The notes: generated by a model from the letters alone, not told the origin. Positions 25,482 through 38,168 are shown, numbered from the stretch's first letter. The stretch: DNA of 64,000 nt from Nematostella vectensis (GCF_932526225.1 NC_064037.1:9282203-9346202), one strand, 5' to 3'. Program-made: numbers and translations.

Positions 25482-26243
25482 CCTAATCTAGTCATTTGCC
25501 ACGCCTGCAATATAGTACGCAATGTGTTGGATCCTTGCCATGGGCTTTTCAAGTTTTTTGACAACTCGCCTGCAGAATTCCTTAAATATTGTGTTATGAT
25601 TGATGCACTTGCACCCGAAAAAAGAAAGCGCAAACTGGAAGATTTTCGCAAAATTTGCCTGGGTTGCTGGGGTTAGGATAAGCAATACTTTGGATCGACA
25701 GGATGGAGGTGGTCTGTAGGCGTTTCATGTCAGAGCAACCATGGCGGATGGCGTTATCTTCTTTTCTAAGTATTCCAGTATTCCTCCAGAGAATAAGAGC
25801 AGCTGTTAAAACCAAAAGCATAACAGCCCAAAGTATTCGTGAAATTTTGTAGCAAAATGTGCAACATATCTTCCTTAAAATCTGAAAAAAATAGCGACAG
25901 TCAAAAAGGTAACCCCCCTTTCTAAATCCTAGATCCGCCACTGCTTTTATTGCTCATAGGAACAACCTTAAATATCAAGGAACCTACATTAAACTTTTTT
26001 TTCGGTAACAAAGTCCTTTCAGCCACCTAGGGGCAATGGCTAGCCGGTCGGGGCTTGTCTAGAATTGATATTTGTACATCCTAAACAAATTTTCACTATG
26101 CTGTCTCTGACGATGAGCGCTTATTGTTGATTCCATATATCACATGACGTCAGAATAGTTAATTAACCTTTCGCGCGCGCTTTTTTACCACGTGAGCTTG
26201 TGTCCAAAACGTTATGTTAGGAGGATCCGCCTAAAGTGAGAAC

Positions 26244-28380
26244 ATGGGCTGTTCCCCTAGCTACCCTCTTTCGAGGAGCCCTATGCTTTACGAGCCGAAA
26301 GTCGCATTCGACGTTACTGGTAAGTATTTTGCTATGCGCGCAAAGACATGACCACGTGCATTATTCTTCGCTTCCCCTGGCTAATGCAACAGCATTCTGT
26401 ATTCTGTGATCAAACTGTATGATATCCTATTTAAACATAGATAAAAAAAAATGGTTCCTTATTCGGGTAAATACCTGCAAATATGCTGAGTGACCTTATC
26501 CTCGTTTTTCGCTTTCTACCTCCTGTGAAAATCCTGAAGCCTCAACGGAAAAACCAATGGTTTGACAGATCTCTACGGCGTGCAATCAATCAATACAGCA
26601 GCCGCATGGGGAGCCTATCGACACCAGCGTAAATTTACCACCAACGCCATAAATTCAGCCAGGGACAACTTCATTTGCCGCCTCCTAGATGAAAACTAGT
26701 CCCAGCCAAAGAAATTTTGGAAGTATATTAAATCGAAGAGGCAAGACTCTGTTGGAATACCTGCCCTGCGGTCAAATGATACTACCACCCTAACGGCTTC
26801 AAAGGAAAAGGCAGAAGCTTTAAATGGTTACTTTCAATCTGTCTTTAAGACGGACGCCCCAAACGAGCCCCTTCCTGTCTTGTCTGTCTTGGCTCCTAAG
26901 GACTTACCACCTCTTGGCGAAATCTGTGTGACTGTAAAGGGAATTGTCAAGCTTTTAAGTCGACAGAAACCCAACAAAGCATGTGGCCCGGACCAGGTGT
27001 CTGCACGAATTCTGAAGCTTGCTCCAGATGAAACCGCAGTAATCTTGAGGGAAATTTTCTAACAATCTTTGAGCTCTGGCGCGGTGCCTAATGACTGAAA
27101 ACATGCATATGTCGCTCCAATACATAAAAAGGGCTCTCGGTCAACTCCAGCAAACTACAGGCCTATCTCATTGACATGTATATCTTGTAAGCTACTGGAG
27201 CACATTGTAGCAATTCACGTGATGAATCATCTGGAAGCCAACGGCCTTCTCTCTCCCTTCCAACATGGTTTCAGGGAACGCCATTCCTGTGAAACTCAAC
27301 TGCTTCTCACTTATAACGATCTGGAACAAACAACAAACTGATCTTCTACTTCTGGATTTCTCAAAAGCCTTCGACTCGGTCTCACACCCGCGTCTTTTAA
27401 TAAAACTTCAACACTATGGGATTTCTGGTCAAGTGTACTACTGGCTGGAGGATTTCCTCAAGAACAGGACACAATCAGTTGTTGTTGACGGGGAGCACTC
27501 TTCGCCTGCCATTGTAACCTCAGGCGTGCCTCAAGGGTCAGTGGTCGGTCCGTTGTTATTCCTCCTTTATATCAACGACCTTCCAGATGGAATTAACGGC
27601 AAAATAAGACTCTTTGCTGATGACTGTGCCCTCTACCTCCACCTGACATCCGATGAATCTCCCTCCCACCTTCAGCAACCCTTGAACAAACTCGCCGCAT
27701 GGTCTAAAACTTATCTACCATCTACGCAGATTACTTCCTGTACGGGTCCAAGCTGGAGGAGCGAGAGAGTCATCCCTACCTCGGTGTGCAGTTCTCAAAT
27801 GATCTCAAATGGAACAGTCACGTAGACCACATCACTCTTAAAGCATCTCGCACTTTTAACCTAGTTAGACGGAACTTTTATAGTTGTTCTAAAGTAGTAA
27901 AAGCCCGCGCCTACTGTTCCTTAGTGCGCCCCAAGCTGTCCTACGCGTCAACTGTGTAGGATCCCTACACTCAGAAGAACATTAACAAGATCGAGATGGT
28001 CCAGAGGTGCGCAGCCCGTTTTGTATATAGTAACTATTTTCGCTATGTTAGTGTTAGTGCTTTTATCAGTGATCTCACGTGGCCAGAGCTCTACCTTATA
28101 AGGAAACAGGATCGTCATTGCATGTTGTATAAAATTGTAAATGGCCTTGTACCTATATCTCTCCCTGACCACCTTAGTTATTGCTCGTCCGTCACTCGTT
28201 GTAATCACCCGTTTAAACTTAATGTTTTTGCCCCCCGTACAGATGCTTACAAGTTTTCATTTTTTCCCAATACTGTTCTAGATTGGAACAGCCTTCCGGC
28301 ACACGCCGCTGGTGCCGGTTCATTGGATTCATTCAAGACCTTAGTCTCTCAATAGAGCTGTGTAGCATATACATATTTGG

Positions 28381-28425
<45 letters not shown>

Positions 28426-29964
28426 TTGGTGTAATGCAACTCAGATTAACCGAGCATTAAAACTGAAACTGAAACCTCCAAATATATATTATCGTTCCTG
28501 GTAGCCCAAATGCCATTTCTGTGAGCTGAAATCCCGTCTGTTCAAAAAGAAGAGAAATACCTATTCCTGTTTTAATTGCAGAACTTTGATATCTGCAGAT
28601 AGAATGCACGTGTTGTCTATATGATTTTAGTACTCGAGACAAATGTCACTGCACTTGCAATGATTTTAAACATAGGCGAGAGAAGGGATCGCGAGTTCCC
28701 ACTCAACGACAAAGAATTCAAAACCATACAGATGCAATACTGGTCGCACTTGGTAGAAGACAGAAAAAAAGCGATGGAAAACCGACGCAAATTCCAAGGT
28801 AGAAAATAGTACTAGCCTGATTGAAAGGTGTCTTTTTTTCTTTCCGCTAACTATGAAGTATACATACCACAAACCTTTTGTATAATTACATTGTAGAGAT
28901 GGACAACAAGGATTACGAAGAGCTAAAGGAGATGTACCCAAAGTTTGAAATTGGCGATATCATCGACCTCAGACTCCAATATCAGACATTTGACATCAAT
29001 CAAGACGGAGTTATAGACTTCTCCGAGCTGTAAGTATGCAGGGGCGTTAAAAGACTCTCTGTGTCTCTGTCAATCTCTCTCTGTATCCGTCTGTCCGTCT
29101 CTTTGTATCTGTCTTCCTGTCTCTTTATGTCTGTCTGTCTCTCTGTGTGTCTGTCTATCTCTGTGTCTGTCTGTATCCGTCTGTGTCTTTTTGTCTGTCT
29201 CTCTGTATCTGTCTGCTGTCTATCTATGTCTGTCTGTCTCTCTGTATCTGTCTGCTGTCTCCTTTTGTCTGTATCACTGTGTCTGTCTGTATCCGTCTGT
29301 GTCTTTTTGTCTGTCTCTCTGTATCTGTCTGCTGTCTATCTATGTCTGTCTGTCTCTCTGTATCTGTCTGCTGTCTCCTTTTGTCTGTATCACTGCGTTT
29401 GTCTGTATCCGTCTGTGTCTTTTTGTCTGTCTCTCTGTATCTGTCTGCTGTCTATCTATGTCTGTCTGTCTCTCTGTATCTGTCTGCTGTCTATCTATGT
29501 CTGTCTGTCTCTCTGTATCTGTCTGCTGTCTCCTTTTGTCTGTATCACTGTGTCTGTCTGTAACCGTCTGTGTCTTTTTGTCTGTCTCTCTGTATCTGTC
29601 TGCTGTCTATCTATGTCTGTCTGTCTCTCTGTATCTGTCTCGTTTTGTCTGTATCACTGTGTCTGTCTGTATCCGTCTGTCTTTTTGTCTATCTCTCTGT
29701 ATGTGCTTGTTTGTCTCGCACGGTATTACAATCGTTACAAAGTCGAGCCAACCCACCGATCTGCATTCTAGGATGCAGGTGCTGGATGACCTGGGCGATA
29801 GGTCAGATGTCTCTGTTCGCGAGGCATACTTCCACCAGATTGACATGGATAATTCAGGAGCGATTGACTTCGAGGAGTTTCTAACGGTTAGTCAAATTAG
29901 GGAGTTCTTTAGGAGGGTCCAGAAGTTAGTCAAAAGAGCACCATTGGAATTGTTAAGTCAATAA
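26244..29964 (+). CDS. Small EF-hand calcium-binding protein with N-myristoylation-type start, 174 aa
   Basis: Likely membrane-tethered calcium sensor. Exons: 26244-26319 (MGCSPSYPLSRSPMLYEP), 28676-28798 (ERRDREFPLNDKEFKTIQ), 28897-29029 (EMDNKDYEELKEMYPKFEIG onward), 29772-29964. Phases 1, 1 and 2 all agree across introns. Two canonical EF loops: residues 99-110 (DINQDGVIDFSE) and 135-146 (DMDNSGAIDFEE), with all calcium ligands present. Gly2 and Cys3 suit myristoylation plus palmitoylation. The last exon is read through to TAA at 29962 (tail SQIREFFRRVQKLVKR), but ACG|gttagt at 29886 could be a donor to an unseen exon. An AATAAA overlaps the stop region. The arrangement recalls AIF1-like proteins, but I cannot assign a family. 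Intron 1 holds a LINE and intron 3 a TCTG satellite. Confidence 0.75.
26490..28474 (+). mobile_element. Broken CR1/L2-type LINE (reverse transcriptase), 5'-truncated
   Basis: Non-LTR retrotransposon in the sense strand of EF-hand gene intron 1. The translated pieces in order are QWFDRSLRRAINQ, PNKACGPDQVSARILKLAP, NYRPISLTCISCKLLEHI, SPFQHGFRERHSCETQLL, LLLDFSKAFDSVSHPRLL, GVPQGSVVGPLLFLLYINDL, FADDCALY (the RT active-site Asp pair) and a C-terminal MVQRCAARFVYSNYFRYVSV segment to 28352. There are several stops and frameshifts (for example near 26699, 27060, 27098, 27330 and 27700), so it is dead. No endonuclease is seen, so the 5' end is lost. The 3' end has ACTGAAACTGAAAC, a short tandem tail typical of this clade. 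An (AT)n tract at 28386-28421 lies in the 3' UTR. Confidence 0.9.
28386..28421. repeat. (AT)n microsatellite in the LINE 3' UTR
   Basis: A pure dinucleotide AT/TA run of about 36 bp. Confidence 0.95.
29060..29715. repeat. TCTG-based satellite with higher-order unit of about 117 bp
   Basis: All of intron 3 of the EF-hand gene is built of TCTG/TCTC words. A longer block (CTGTATCCGTCTGTGTC, then CTGTCTGCTGTCTATC and CTGCTGTCTCCTTTTG) returns about every 117 bp at about 29165, 29282 and 29399, with further shifted copies. The pyrimidine strand is the sense strand. Long apparent ORFs here are an artefact of the repeat. Confidence 0.92.
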
Positions 29965-31395
29965 TAAATGTATGTAAATATAGTAGATGTGTTACAGGAG
30001 CGGATCTAGATTTTCGCTAATGGGGGGTTTGGCTCAGTGACAAGGGGGGGAGGGACAAGGGGACCGCGCGAGTAGAACGTAAAAATAGGGAAAATGCCGT
30101 TCGAGTCACGGACGTCAACGCTGTTTTTCAGCTATTCGTGAGCGCGCGCTCCGTTTGATGCCGTTCGTGCTGACTTGCTTAAGTTCTCTATTTGTCGTCT
30201 ACACAACCGCGCAAACATGTGGAAATGTACCTCACTTTTGAATCGCAATCCTTCTCAGCTGATTTACAAGCTTCGACACTCAGATGATGAATTCGGCAGC
30301 TTGGGTACCCTGTGGCGCCAAGGGACAGATAACATACGACGGGTTCGAAAACTGAGCGTCGCCAAGCAGATGCTTGCGGGCCTGTTTTGAAGCAGCGACA
30401 GTTGGGGTTTAAGAAGAGCATGCGCTGATACCGGACCCAAACAGGAACACTCTTAAGATATATAGGACATGCTAACCATTGGTGCGAAGCGTTTATTGTT
30501 CTCCGCGAATTATTCTGTAATAAATGCGCTATCCCCATTGGACGACTTATATCTTGATATATTTACAACTATTTTTTGCTAACGCGTTTTGCTAACAATT
30601 AATTGTGTGAGCAAAAATGACAAGAAAACTACTAATCACAAGGTCCTATGGGGTGGGTATGGTAGTTCCGATAAAAGAACCGCCACTTGACATTTAGAAT
30701 TTGCATTGATAACATTTTTTTAACAGGATATTTTACTATCAACACACGAATCTTTTGATAACGTTTATTTCAAAGATTCGCGCAAGCAAAAACGGTGCGC
30801 ATGCTATAACAATACATGTCAACAAAACAGTCTCATGATGCCATTTACCAAACCCTATCAAAAATATCACAACAGCTTCCCTAAATCAGCCGAAGGAAAT
30901 AGATGTTTTCTCAAACGTTGCTTGGATACCAAAACGGCGGCTAGCAAAGGCTCTTTAAGCTGCGACTAAACAATGGCACAGAGTTGAAGAAGCATTTCTT
31001 CCCGCTCGCATGTTTACATCGTTTCCCCTATTTAGCCACGACAGAAAATATCGTTGGTAATACGAAAGTCTTCCCATCAAATCACAGAAACATGCACACC
31101 AGAAATGCTGCTTCAACAGAGGACTTGCGTTAAGAGATCACGTGACCTTTTGTGCGGAAAATTCATTAACTGCGCCGGTCAAGTAGCTGAGCTAAATAAG
31201 TGCGCGCTAGTTTGCCGCCTAAGCGTAAGTTGCCTAATGCAGGCGCATATCCCATGCGAACACGCCTCGAGTGTCTGTCTGGCCGTTACTAGAACGTACA
31301 TAATGTGCCTTCCTACCGATTAATCTCCATTTGATTCACTAATTACTCCTCTCGCAACCTCCACATAACTGCCAAGAGAGAACCAAGCCCAGCCC
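29965..31395. other. Gap between convergent EF-hand and DUF3504 genes
   Basis: Begins with a GAGCGGATCTAG MITE-type end at about 30001 and a G-rich tract. Overlapping ORFs at 30175-30538 on both strands are unrecognised. No gene is supported. Confidence 0.5.
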
Positions 31396-34300
31396 TTACA
31401 TCTGGCAAACTCCATTTCTCTCCATCTCAAAACTCCCATTCACGTCTTGGGCACTGCGCGTGGCTAGCTGGCATCTGCTCACGGTCACGTACTCGACTAT
31501 TCCGTCCAGGCATTCCTTGAGGTGGAGAAGGTTTAGGGCCTGCTCTCTTGTGGGCGTGTGGACCTCCTGTAGGCGCTCCAGCACCTTGAGTTTGGATCGC
31601 ACCGCCTGTAGCGCCTCGTCGTACGCGATTGCACTCTGCAAAATGTTAACGTTGAATGAGCATAAATAAGGAACGTATTTTCCCGAATAAGCACCGGGGC
31701 GGTTTTTTTTAATTTTTCATAGTATTCGAGCAATCTCGGTACTTTAACATAAAAAAACTCCGGACTTCGGACAATCAGATAATTCTGACGGATGTTGTCT
31801 GTAACAAATTTTAAACACTAAGTTTTTTTGACACTTGGTGCGAATCGCTCTCCAATTCAGATGGGGTAGTGCTGGAAGTGAAATTTGCTATTGAAGACGA
31901 GGGTCAACGATATCTTTTTCTTCTTCGTTACTTGAACTGCAAGAACAGTCAAGAGGAAGCGAGCGGTGCAGAGGAAAACAGCAGCAGCACCAAAGAATAA
32001 GACAAAGAGGATTTTTACAGTTCCAGGGACGAGATCATGATGGAAAAATGAGTTCAGACCTTTGCCAACAAGGGTGAAAATTGGCCGCTGTGTTTTACAA
32101 TACTTCCTGCAAAAATTACAAACATGCATCCAGGGGGTCTTGTACCTCAATCTCGTCCTCAAGCTCGTACTCGCTCTCCGGCCTGACAAGCTTCTTAGGC
32201 TCCGTCTACAAACAATTAAACGAACATGTATACACCTATTTTAATTAAGTTTGACAATAAAAAATGGAAAATGGAACAAAGTTTGACTGACAATGTTGTT
32301 TTCTTGAGCCCCATTGGAAGCCTAGAAAGGCTTACTGAATGTCATAAACAGACACAGTATCTGTTTCTTCTAAACCAGTAGTGTAAGGCATTTGGCATTC
32401 TCCAATTTCTTATAGTCAACATTAATTGGTGGTGTATGGTGCGATTATATAAATTATTGTAATGTGTATAAATTGCAGTAGAAACCCGTATTTATCTTTT
32501 GTGCTCAGTTCACTTGTGTCAGTCACTTTTGCAAACAAATGTTTTGCATGTTGGTTGTAGGCATATGAAAAACCATGCGTTAAAAATTGTGCGTAGAATT
32601 ACCTGCCAACCCCGTTTCAAGGGACCTATGGGTAATTTTAAACGTCCATTTATAAAGAAAATTGAGCAACCACTATTTTGTTATTGTTTACATTTGAAAT
32701 TTTAACGGTTACAAGAAACCTTCAGGATAGCCATTCACAACTAAAGTGTGATGCTCTGTAACTATATCATTGAGAATCTTCCAGACGCTTTATGTCTCGA
32801 TGGGTTTGAGAAGTAGCGTAAAACTCACAGGCTCACCATCTTAATGTTGTTATTCGCACGCCGGGGTTAGTTGAAAAGAGAAGGGATGTCAGAATTGTTT
32901 GTTAGAATAAGGGTAAAATAAACACTCATTGCGTTTTGTTTCATGTGTCTTCTTTCTCGACTGTTCTCCCCAAAGACACGTGAACTAACCCCGTGCGAAT
33001 AACAGCATTAGGATGGTAAGCCTGTGGTGTGGTGTGCCTGCGGCGTGATGAGCTTTCTTCAAGATAGCCCAGTCCCCCAAGAACTTACCTGTTTGCGACT
33101 CGAGCGTGAAGAGGGTATACCACTAATCATAGGAGAACGTGTTTCGCGAGCAACATCTGTCTTGGCGTCGCCTTTGCCGACTTGCGTGCCCTGTGGTACG
33201 TAATTTTTCTTGTTCTCGTAAGCATTCTTTACAGGGAGATCTTTACACTTCTTTGTCTTGTCTAGTGCGTCCTTAGACTCCGTTGCCGCGCTGACCTCTT
33301 TCTTCACAGGGTCCGGGACGAGACGTTTATTCTCGCGGAGATTATGCCTTGATAGGATAATGGCATCCCCCGAGTTCAGCACCTTCAGGATGTCCTCCAT
33401 CTCCCACCTCTGAGGCACACATAACACGTGGTGGGCCTTTATGGCACTAGGGCTGCCACTGCCCTGGGGCCGGGACTCGTGATGGGCCAATCGCGCAGTT
33501 CTCGAAAATGGACCAGCCGGAGACATGTGAGGCCCGGGTGAGGGACTTAGGGTAGGCTCTCCGTATCTGTAGGACTCAGGGGGCGGTGAGAACACGCGCT
33601 GTCTCTTGGCAGGGGGCGGGGCGTCCACCGGGGGTGACATGCTAGAGTTGACAGGCAGCGCTACGAGGGAAGAAGGTTTGTGATGGATAACGATACTGCC
33701 ATTTAGAGACTGGGTGTTGGTCGGGGAAGCGGTCCCGTTGGATTCGATTTTGCGTAGTGCAGGGGGTGGTCGGTTGGCTACTCGCGAATACGGCCGCGCC
33801 GACACGCTAGGCAGTAACTGCTTCGTGTCCATTGAGTACTTCACTGCCGGATTGACGGTTTCGTCTGTATCCCTGTAGCATCCACTACTCTCCTGAGCGC
33901 CACAGCCTCCTTGCACCGCCTGGAAGAGCACGAATGGCGAGGTGTACCTGAGGGAGTGGTTAGTGTACGGGTGTGGCAGATTCCCCTCGGCTGCGATGTC
34001 CTTCATCAGTCGTCCCAAGGTGTTCTTCCCGGTCGGCTGAGGCGTGTACCACACCCCTGTCTCCTTGAAGTGTCGGTTAGGGGTGTGGAAAAACGCCTCA
34101 GTCCCCTCGTCATTGCGCTTCTGGATGTAAAGTTTAAGTGCCGCTACCGGGCATTGACGGCTCCCGGGGATACCAAATAGCCGGCGGTTCGCTTTAGTCG
34201 CCTTCTTGTTTTGATCCGCGCCTTGCCCCCTGGGGTTATACTGCACGTACGGCAACCCCGAGTTCTTGTCCACGTCGAATTTGAACATGGAAGGCTTAAG

Positions 34301-37078
34301 GAGGTGGAGTCCGATGCGAGCGGTGATTCCAAAGTTAATAGCGACGATCATGAAGGCAAAGCGGTGTAACGCCCTCGGGTTGTCAATACCAATCACGCCT
34401 CTGTTCCAGAGTTGCCTAATATCGTCGCTCGTCAGGGGCTTCGCGCTTTCTTTGCTTTCGCGCGTCCCAGTCGCGTCAAGACCCAGCTGCTGTAGCTCCT
34501 TTTGGCGTTCATTAATGATGCTGTTCGCCTCGCGGAACTGCTCGTCGCGTGTGATACTGATGGTGCGGTTAAATGGTTGGCTTTTCAGGTGGAGATTTAT
34601 GGCAAAGCGGATTATTTTTAAAGAACTTGGCTTCCACTCGATGCCATCTTTGCGACGCCCATCTCTATAAAACTTGAGCAGCCAAGAGCTCAGCTCCTCC
34701 GCGCTACAGTACTCGAAATCCGCGGGTAAACCCTCCGAGCGCAGCCAGTCTAGAATTGTTAAAAACGAAACGTGTATTACAGTGTATAGAGGAAAAAAGC
34801 TTGTATGGCAAACAGGGTGTAGGGCAACCGACTGGTCCATAGCGAACGCCAGAAAATACTACGAGTAATAATGAACTTTTCGCCACTTATTTTGTTAACG
34901 GGCAAATACAAAATTTAAGGGATCATAGTCACATTGATCACACATCATTCACAGATCACATAGTCAGTGTTCTGTACTTTAAATGTTAAAATACCCCCAG
35001 CCCCCCCCCCCCCCCCCAAAAAAAAAAAAAAAAAAAAGATGTTGATATGCATCTTTTTAGTCTCGGAAGAGCTTCTCCGATCCAGAAAATAATTAGAAAA
35101 CGGGCATTGAATTGTTTAGATAGTGCCAATTAAACCCTATTCCCCCCTGAATGAGGACGGAAAATAGTATATAGCCTAGCATTGTGAAAAAATACATTTT
35201 GGTTTATTTCCGTTTTTTTTTCCCCTGGGATGATTTTTATCAATTGAGAAACCTTCTCTTCAAGCACTAATATAATATTTCAAATAGTTTATTTGTCAAC
35301 AATTCTTCGCAAACTATGCCATCTCGGATAGTTAAACCATCCGATGTCCATATGTCGCAAAAGACACATAAATAATATATCGCTTCATTTTTAGAGCATC
35401 CATCATTGAGCAGGTATAAAAAGTACAAACAGCTTAGACCGTGTTATACATTTAGTCTCTTATAAACAGGTTTTCTTTTGTTTTGATAAAAACGTGGTAG
35501 TATTATGAAAAGTGAAAAAAATTCTTGTGTGATCACTTAGTTTGTTGATAAACCATTTCGCTGTTTTTTAGTCTATCATTTTTTGTTCTGACCAATAGTG
35601 ATGCACCATGACTTGGTTCGTCCAATAGAATTATAGTAACTAGGCGCTAGTGAATTTAACCCGGCCATATACTTCCAAACAAGACAGGAATTCTTTAATA
35701 ATATATTCACGACCTTCAAATCGCTTAGTACCCTTTTCAAAATCATGGCCCGTTTAAGTTTATTACTGCGTTTAAGTTCGTATTTACGAAAATATAAGTC
35801 GACAATATAGTTTTAATTACTTTTCGGTTAAAACGCGCGCTTTGAAAATGCTGTAATTTTGTGTTGGCACCAGCAGTTAGTTATTGGGCAGTTATTCTTA
35901 TAAACTGAGCTTAGAAACAGCCACCAGTTCGCCAAACCATTCCGTAACCCGCTGTACAAGCAATGGCTATTGGTCCGTTTTGATGAAATGCTCGTGGCAT
36001 TTCATACTCTTAACTAAATAACGCCAAATCAAAACAATCAAAGATGTGGAGTGATTGTAATTGACAAAACTGACTTGTTCTTTTTGTTTCTGAAAGTCGT
36101 ACAAAGTATCCATAGCCCCTAAAAAGAAATGTGTCAATTCTTTTTTCATAGATAAGGTTGGAAAACGTTATCGTCTTAGAATTATTTTGCCGGGGTCTTC
36201 ATAAAGTAAAGAGGACGTAACCGTTTAAAACTCATTAATTATTTCGTTATATTCAATTTTGTTCAATATATGCCCTTAATATTTGCTATTTCTTTCCTAT
36301 TGTTACCCAATTCGCTCTAGGATTTTATTTAAACCAGCATTATCTTAGACGGTAAATTTTGTTCTAAAAAAAATTCACACTTGCTTTTACAGCGCTTTTA
36401 CCGTGGTCTCTATCCGCCAGATTTGTGAACCAAAACTTAATAAGGCGAGATAAAAGAAGTGAATAAAAAATAAATCAATCCTTTTCATTTCTTATTTCAC
36501 TATTTATTACTTCAAAGTTATCCCCCCTTGCGAAAACCTATCTTTTCTTCATCTAATTCGTCAAAGAAAAAGGCAGTGAGCATTATTATCATTTGGCGGT
36601 TAAAGCTGACGATTGCAAGCTTTGGACCGGGGGCCAAAAATACCTCTGAAAAACAGTACAAAATATATGGCAAACCTAACAAACGAATTAATACTCCAAG
36701 AAAATTGCGATTTAGGTTTACCTAGAAATAAAACTTAGTGGATAACTTACCTTTGAATACTCTTACATGCGACTGGTAGGTCTTTATCGTTTTCGGGTTC
36801 GCGGACGCATTTCCTAAACGCTCTTTATTCGCTCTGTCAGTATCTGGGCCCTCGGAGAATTTGTCTTCATCAAAACTCGATAACTCGTTCATGTCATTAT
36901 CCTCAACCTCTGAGCCTAATGATTGCTCGTCCGCTGTCATGTTCGATATCTCTTCATTCATGGCGCTATCCGGTTCCTGTTCAGTTATCTTCGGGGACTG
37001 AGGGGCATGCTCTACTAAATGCCGGCCGTAATCCATTTTTCTAGTCGGGTCAAACCCGTTGCGAATTTCACACTGCAT
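31396..37078 (-). CDS. DUF3504 / Crypton-recombinase-derived protein, 762 aa, four exons
   Basis: Exons on minus: 37078-36751, 34749-33089, 32205-32146, 31635-31396; the sum is 2289 nt with all phases consistent. The N-terminus is acidic and ends NPKTIKTYQSHVRVFK, then DWLRSEGLPADFEYCSAEEL, the core-binding-like half. Residues 215-380 resemble the catalytic half of tyrosine recombinases as found in DUF3504 (KCTD1 long form, QRICH1, KIAA1958, ZMYM; all known Crypton domestications). R254 (ITARIGLHLL) would be box I Arg. H374-S-L-R377 fits the HxxR box. No convincing catalytic Tyr with a GH loop follows; instead there is a Pro/Ser-rich linker and a C-terminal helical exon (AIAYDEALQAVRSKLKVLER). 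It is therefore probably a nuclear DNA-binding regulator, not an active recombinase. The multi-exon structure and lack of terminal repeats argue for a host gene. Confidence 0.82.
32826..33026. mobile_element. MITE with about 45-bp terminal inverted repeats
   Basis: CACAGGCTCACCATCTTAAT with the following TTATTCGCACG..GGGGTTAGTT block recurs inverted at 32980-33026 with few changes. It lies in the intron just downstream of the large DUF3504 exon. Confidence 0.8.
34996..35038. repeat. Poly-C / poly-A tract
   Basis: Seventeen or so C followed by about twenty A in intron 1 of the DUF3504 gene. It is a simple repeat. Confidence 0.95.
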
Positions 37079-37340
37079 CGTTCTAAACCAAATCGATAGA
37101 TTCTTTCAGAAGTTATAGTCCGACTTTGATTCACCTGGGCATAACTTAATCAGCCCGTAATGATTGTTTTGAGTCAATTAATCGGAAAAGAATCGTTTGA
37201 CTTTTTATCTATCTAAAAAGTTGTTTTTCGACAGGTGGGTGCTTAGCGACCAGGCCGTTAAGTGTACCACAGGCGCCCTATTCTGCACCGCACAATATAT
37301 CACCAAGATTGCTTCAGTTTAGTTTAATTTTTATTTAACC

Positions 37341-37450
37341 ATTATACCATTTCCATTAAAGCGGAAAGTGGCGAAATATCTACCGACAGCCGAAGGTCCG
37401 AGGTAGATAATTTTAAAGCCACTATCCGCAGAAATGGAAATGGTATAATT
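37341..37450. mobile_element. 110-bp hairpin MITE
   Basis: ATTATACCATTTCCATT at the left end and AATGGTATAATT at the right end are inverted. The pairing continues inward through GCGGAAAGTGGC / GCCACTATCCGC, making an almost full-length hairpin. Confidence 0.75.
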
Positions 37451-37529
37451 GTTTCAGTATAAAAAACGAGCTTGAGAGCAATTATTTTCTTTTCGGAAAC
37501 ACTTGCAAATCGGCTTTTACACCCGCCAT

Positions 37530-37578
37530 TTAGCCTGCGTAGCGGCCTCCCCTTCCCTTGAGCCGCTACGCAGGCTAC
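37530..37578. repeat. Perfect 16-bp inverted repeat
   Basis: TAGCCTGCGTAGCGGC and GCCGCTACGCAGGCTA are separated by about 17 bp. The same TAGCCTGCGTAGC end is used by the MITE at 48211-48431. Confidence 0.85.
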
Positions 37579-38168
37579 CCGCCATTTTGCTTGATTTCGG
37601 GGAGCAGGAAAATTTCCACCTCCTAAGAGGTTTAAATTGCATTTTATCCCGAGTTTCTCAACCAATCAAGTTCTTGCGAGGTTCCCGAGTTTTTTATACT
37701 AAATACTTTTATATCTACTCATTCGTATGAAAAATCAACCCACAATTCTTTGAAATATCTTACATTGGAATTTCTAGCGACGCTTATTTTCTGGGTCAGA
37801 ATTCACTTGATAAAGTCTGATTTAGAATATCCAACGCATCGAATACTGTAAATGAGGTCATTATATATCTCCTAGCGCTTTTTTCCCCTCCGCCTTTGGA
37901 AAATGGGATCGGTTATATTCTAAGGCTTCTAAGATGAACATTTATAAGAAAAAAAACCTTTCCTCTCTTATTTTTCGAGTCTAAATGCGTTATTCAATTG
38001 GTGATATAGAAGTTGTGTACAAAATTATGAGCGTCGACCTTCCAAATATAAATTCTTTCTATATTTGCATGATTTTTTTTTTTCATTCAAACAAGTTTAT
38101 AGATTGTGGCGGGGAAAAAACGCTCACTAAGGTTTGGGCTACCTGTGGTATAACAGACCAAAAACAAG

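Larger units (their letters stand above)
22468..26243. other. Repeat-rich gap between divergent piwi and EF-hand genes
   Basis: Holds the piwi 5' UTR/promoter, a YY1-like CCAATATGGCGGAC near 22635, a palindromic repeat at 23842-23913, GGCGGATCC-type MITE ends at about 23990 and 25935, and the MITE at 24880-25481. No coding exon was recognised. The 115-aa minus ORF at 25594-25941 begins inside a MITE end. Confidence 0.55.
37079..38168. promoter_or_regulatory. 1.1-kb divergent promoter region, DUF3504 gene and PIGL
   Basis: The two genes start head to head here. The stretch holds two hairpin elements (37341-37450 and 37530-37578) and otherwise nothing recognised. The PIGL ATG sits in AAGATGGCGGAG, a YY1-like motif often found at TATA-less starts. 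Confidence 0.5.

Noticed and set aside
25594-25941. 115-aa minus ORF beginning MADLGFRKGG
   Set aside because: The start lies in a GGATCCGCC-type MITE end, a common source of false exons; no domain or splice support.
29061-29964. 236-257 aa ORFs rich in Leu-Ser-Val-Cys
   Set aside because: Produced by the TCTG satellite in intron 3; only the last about 65 codons (from 29772) belong to the EF-hand gene.
34266-34670. 134-aa plus-strand ORF
   Set aside because: Antisense shadow of the large DUF3504 exon, which has clear splice sites and domain similarity on the minus strand.
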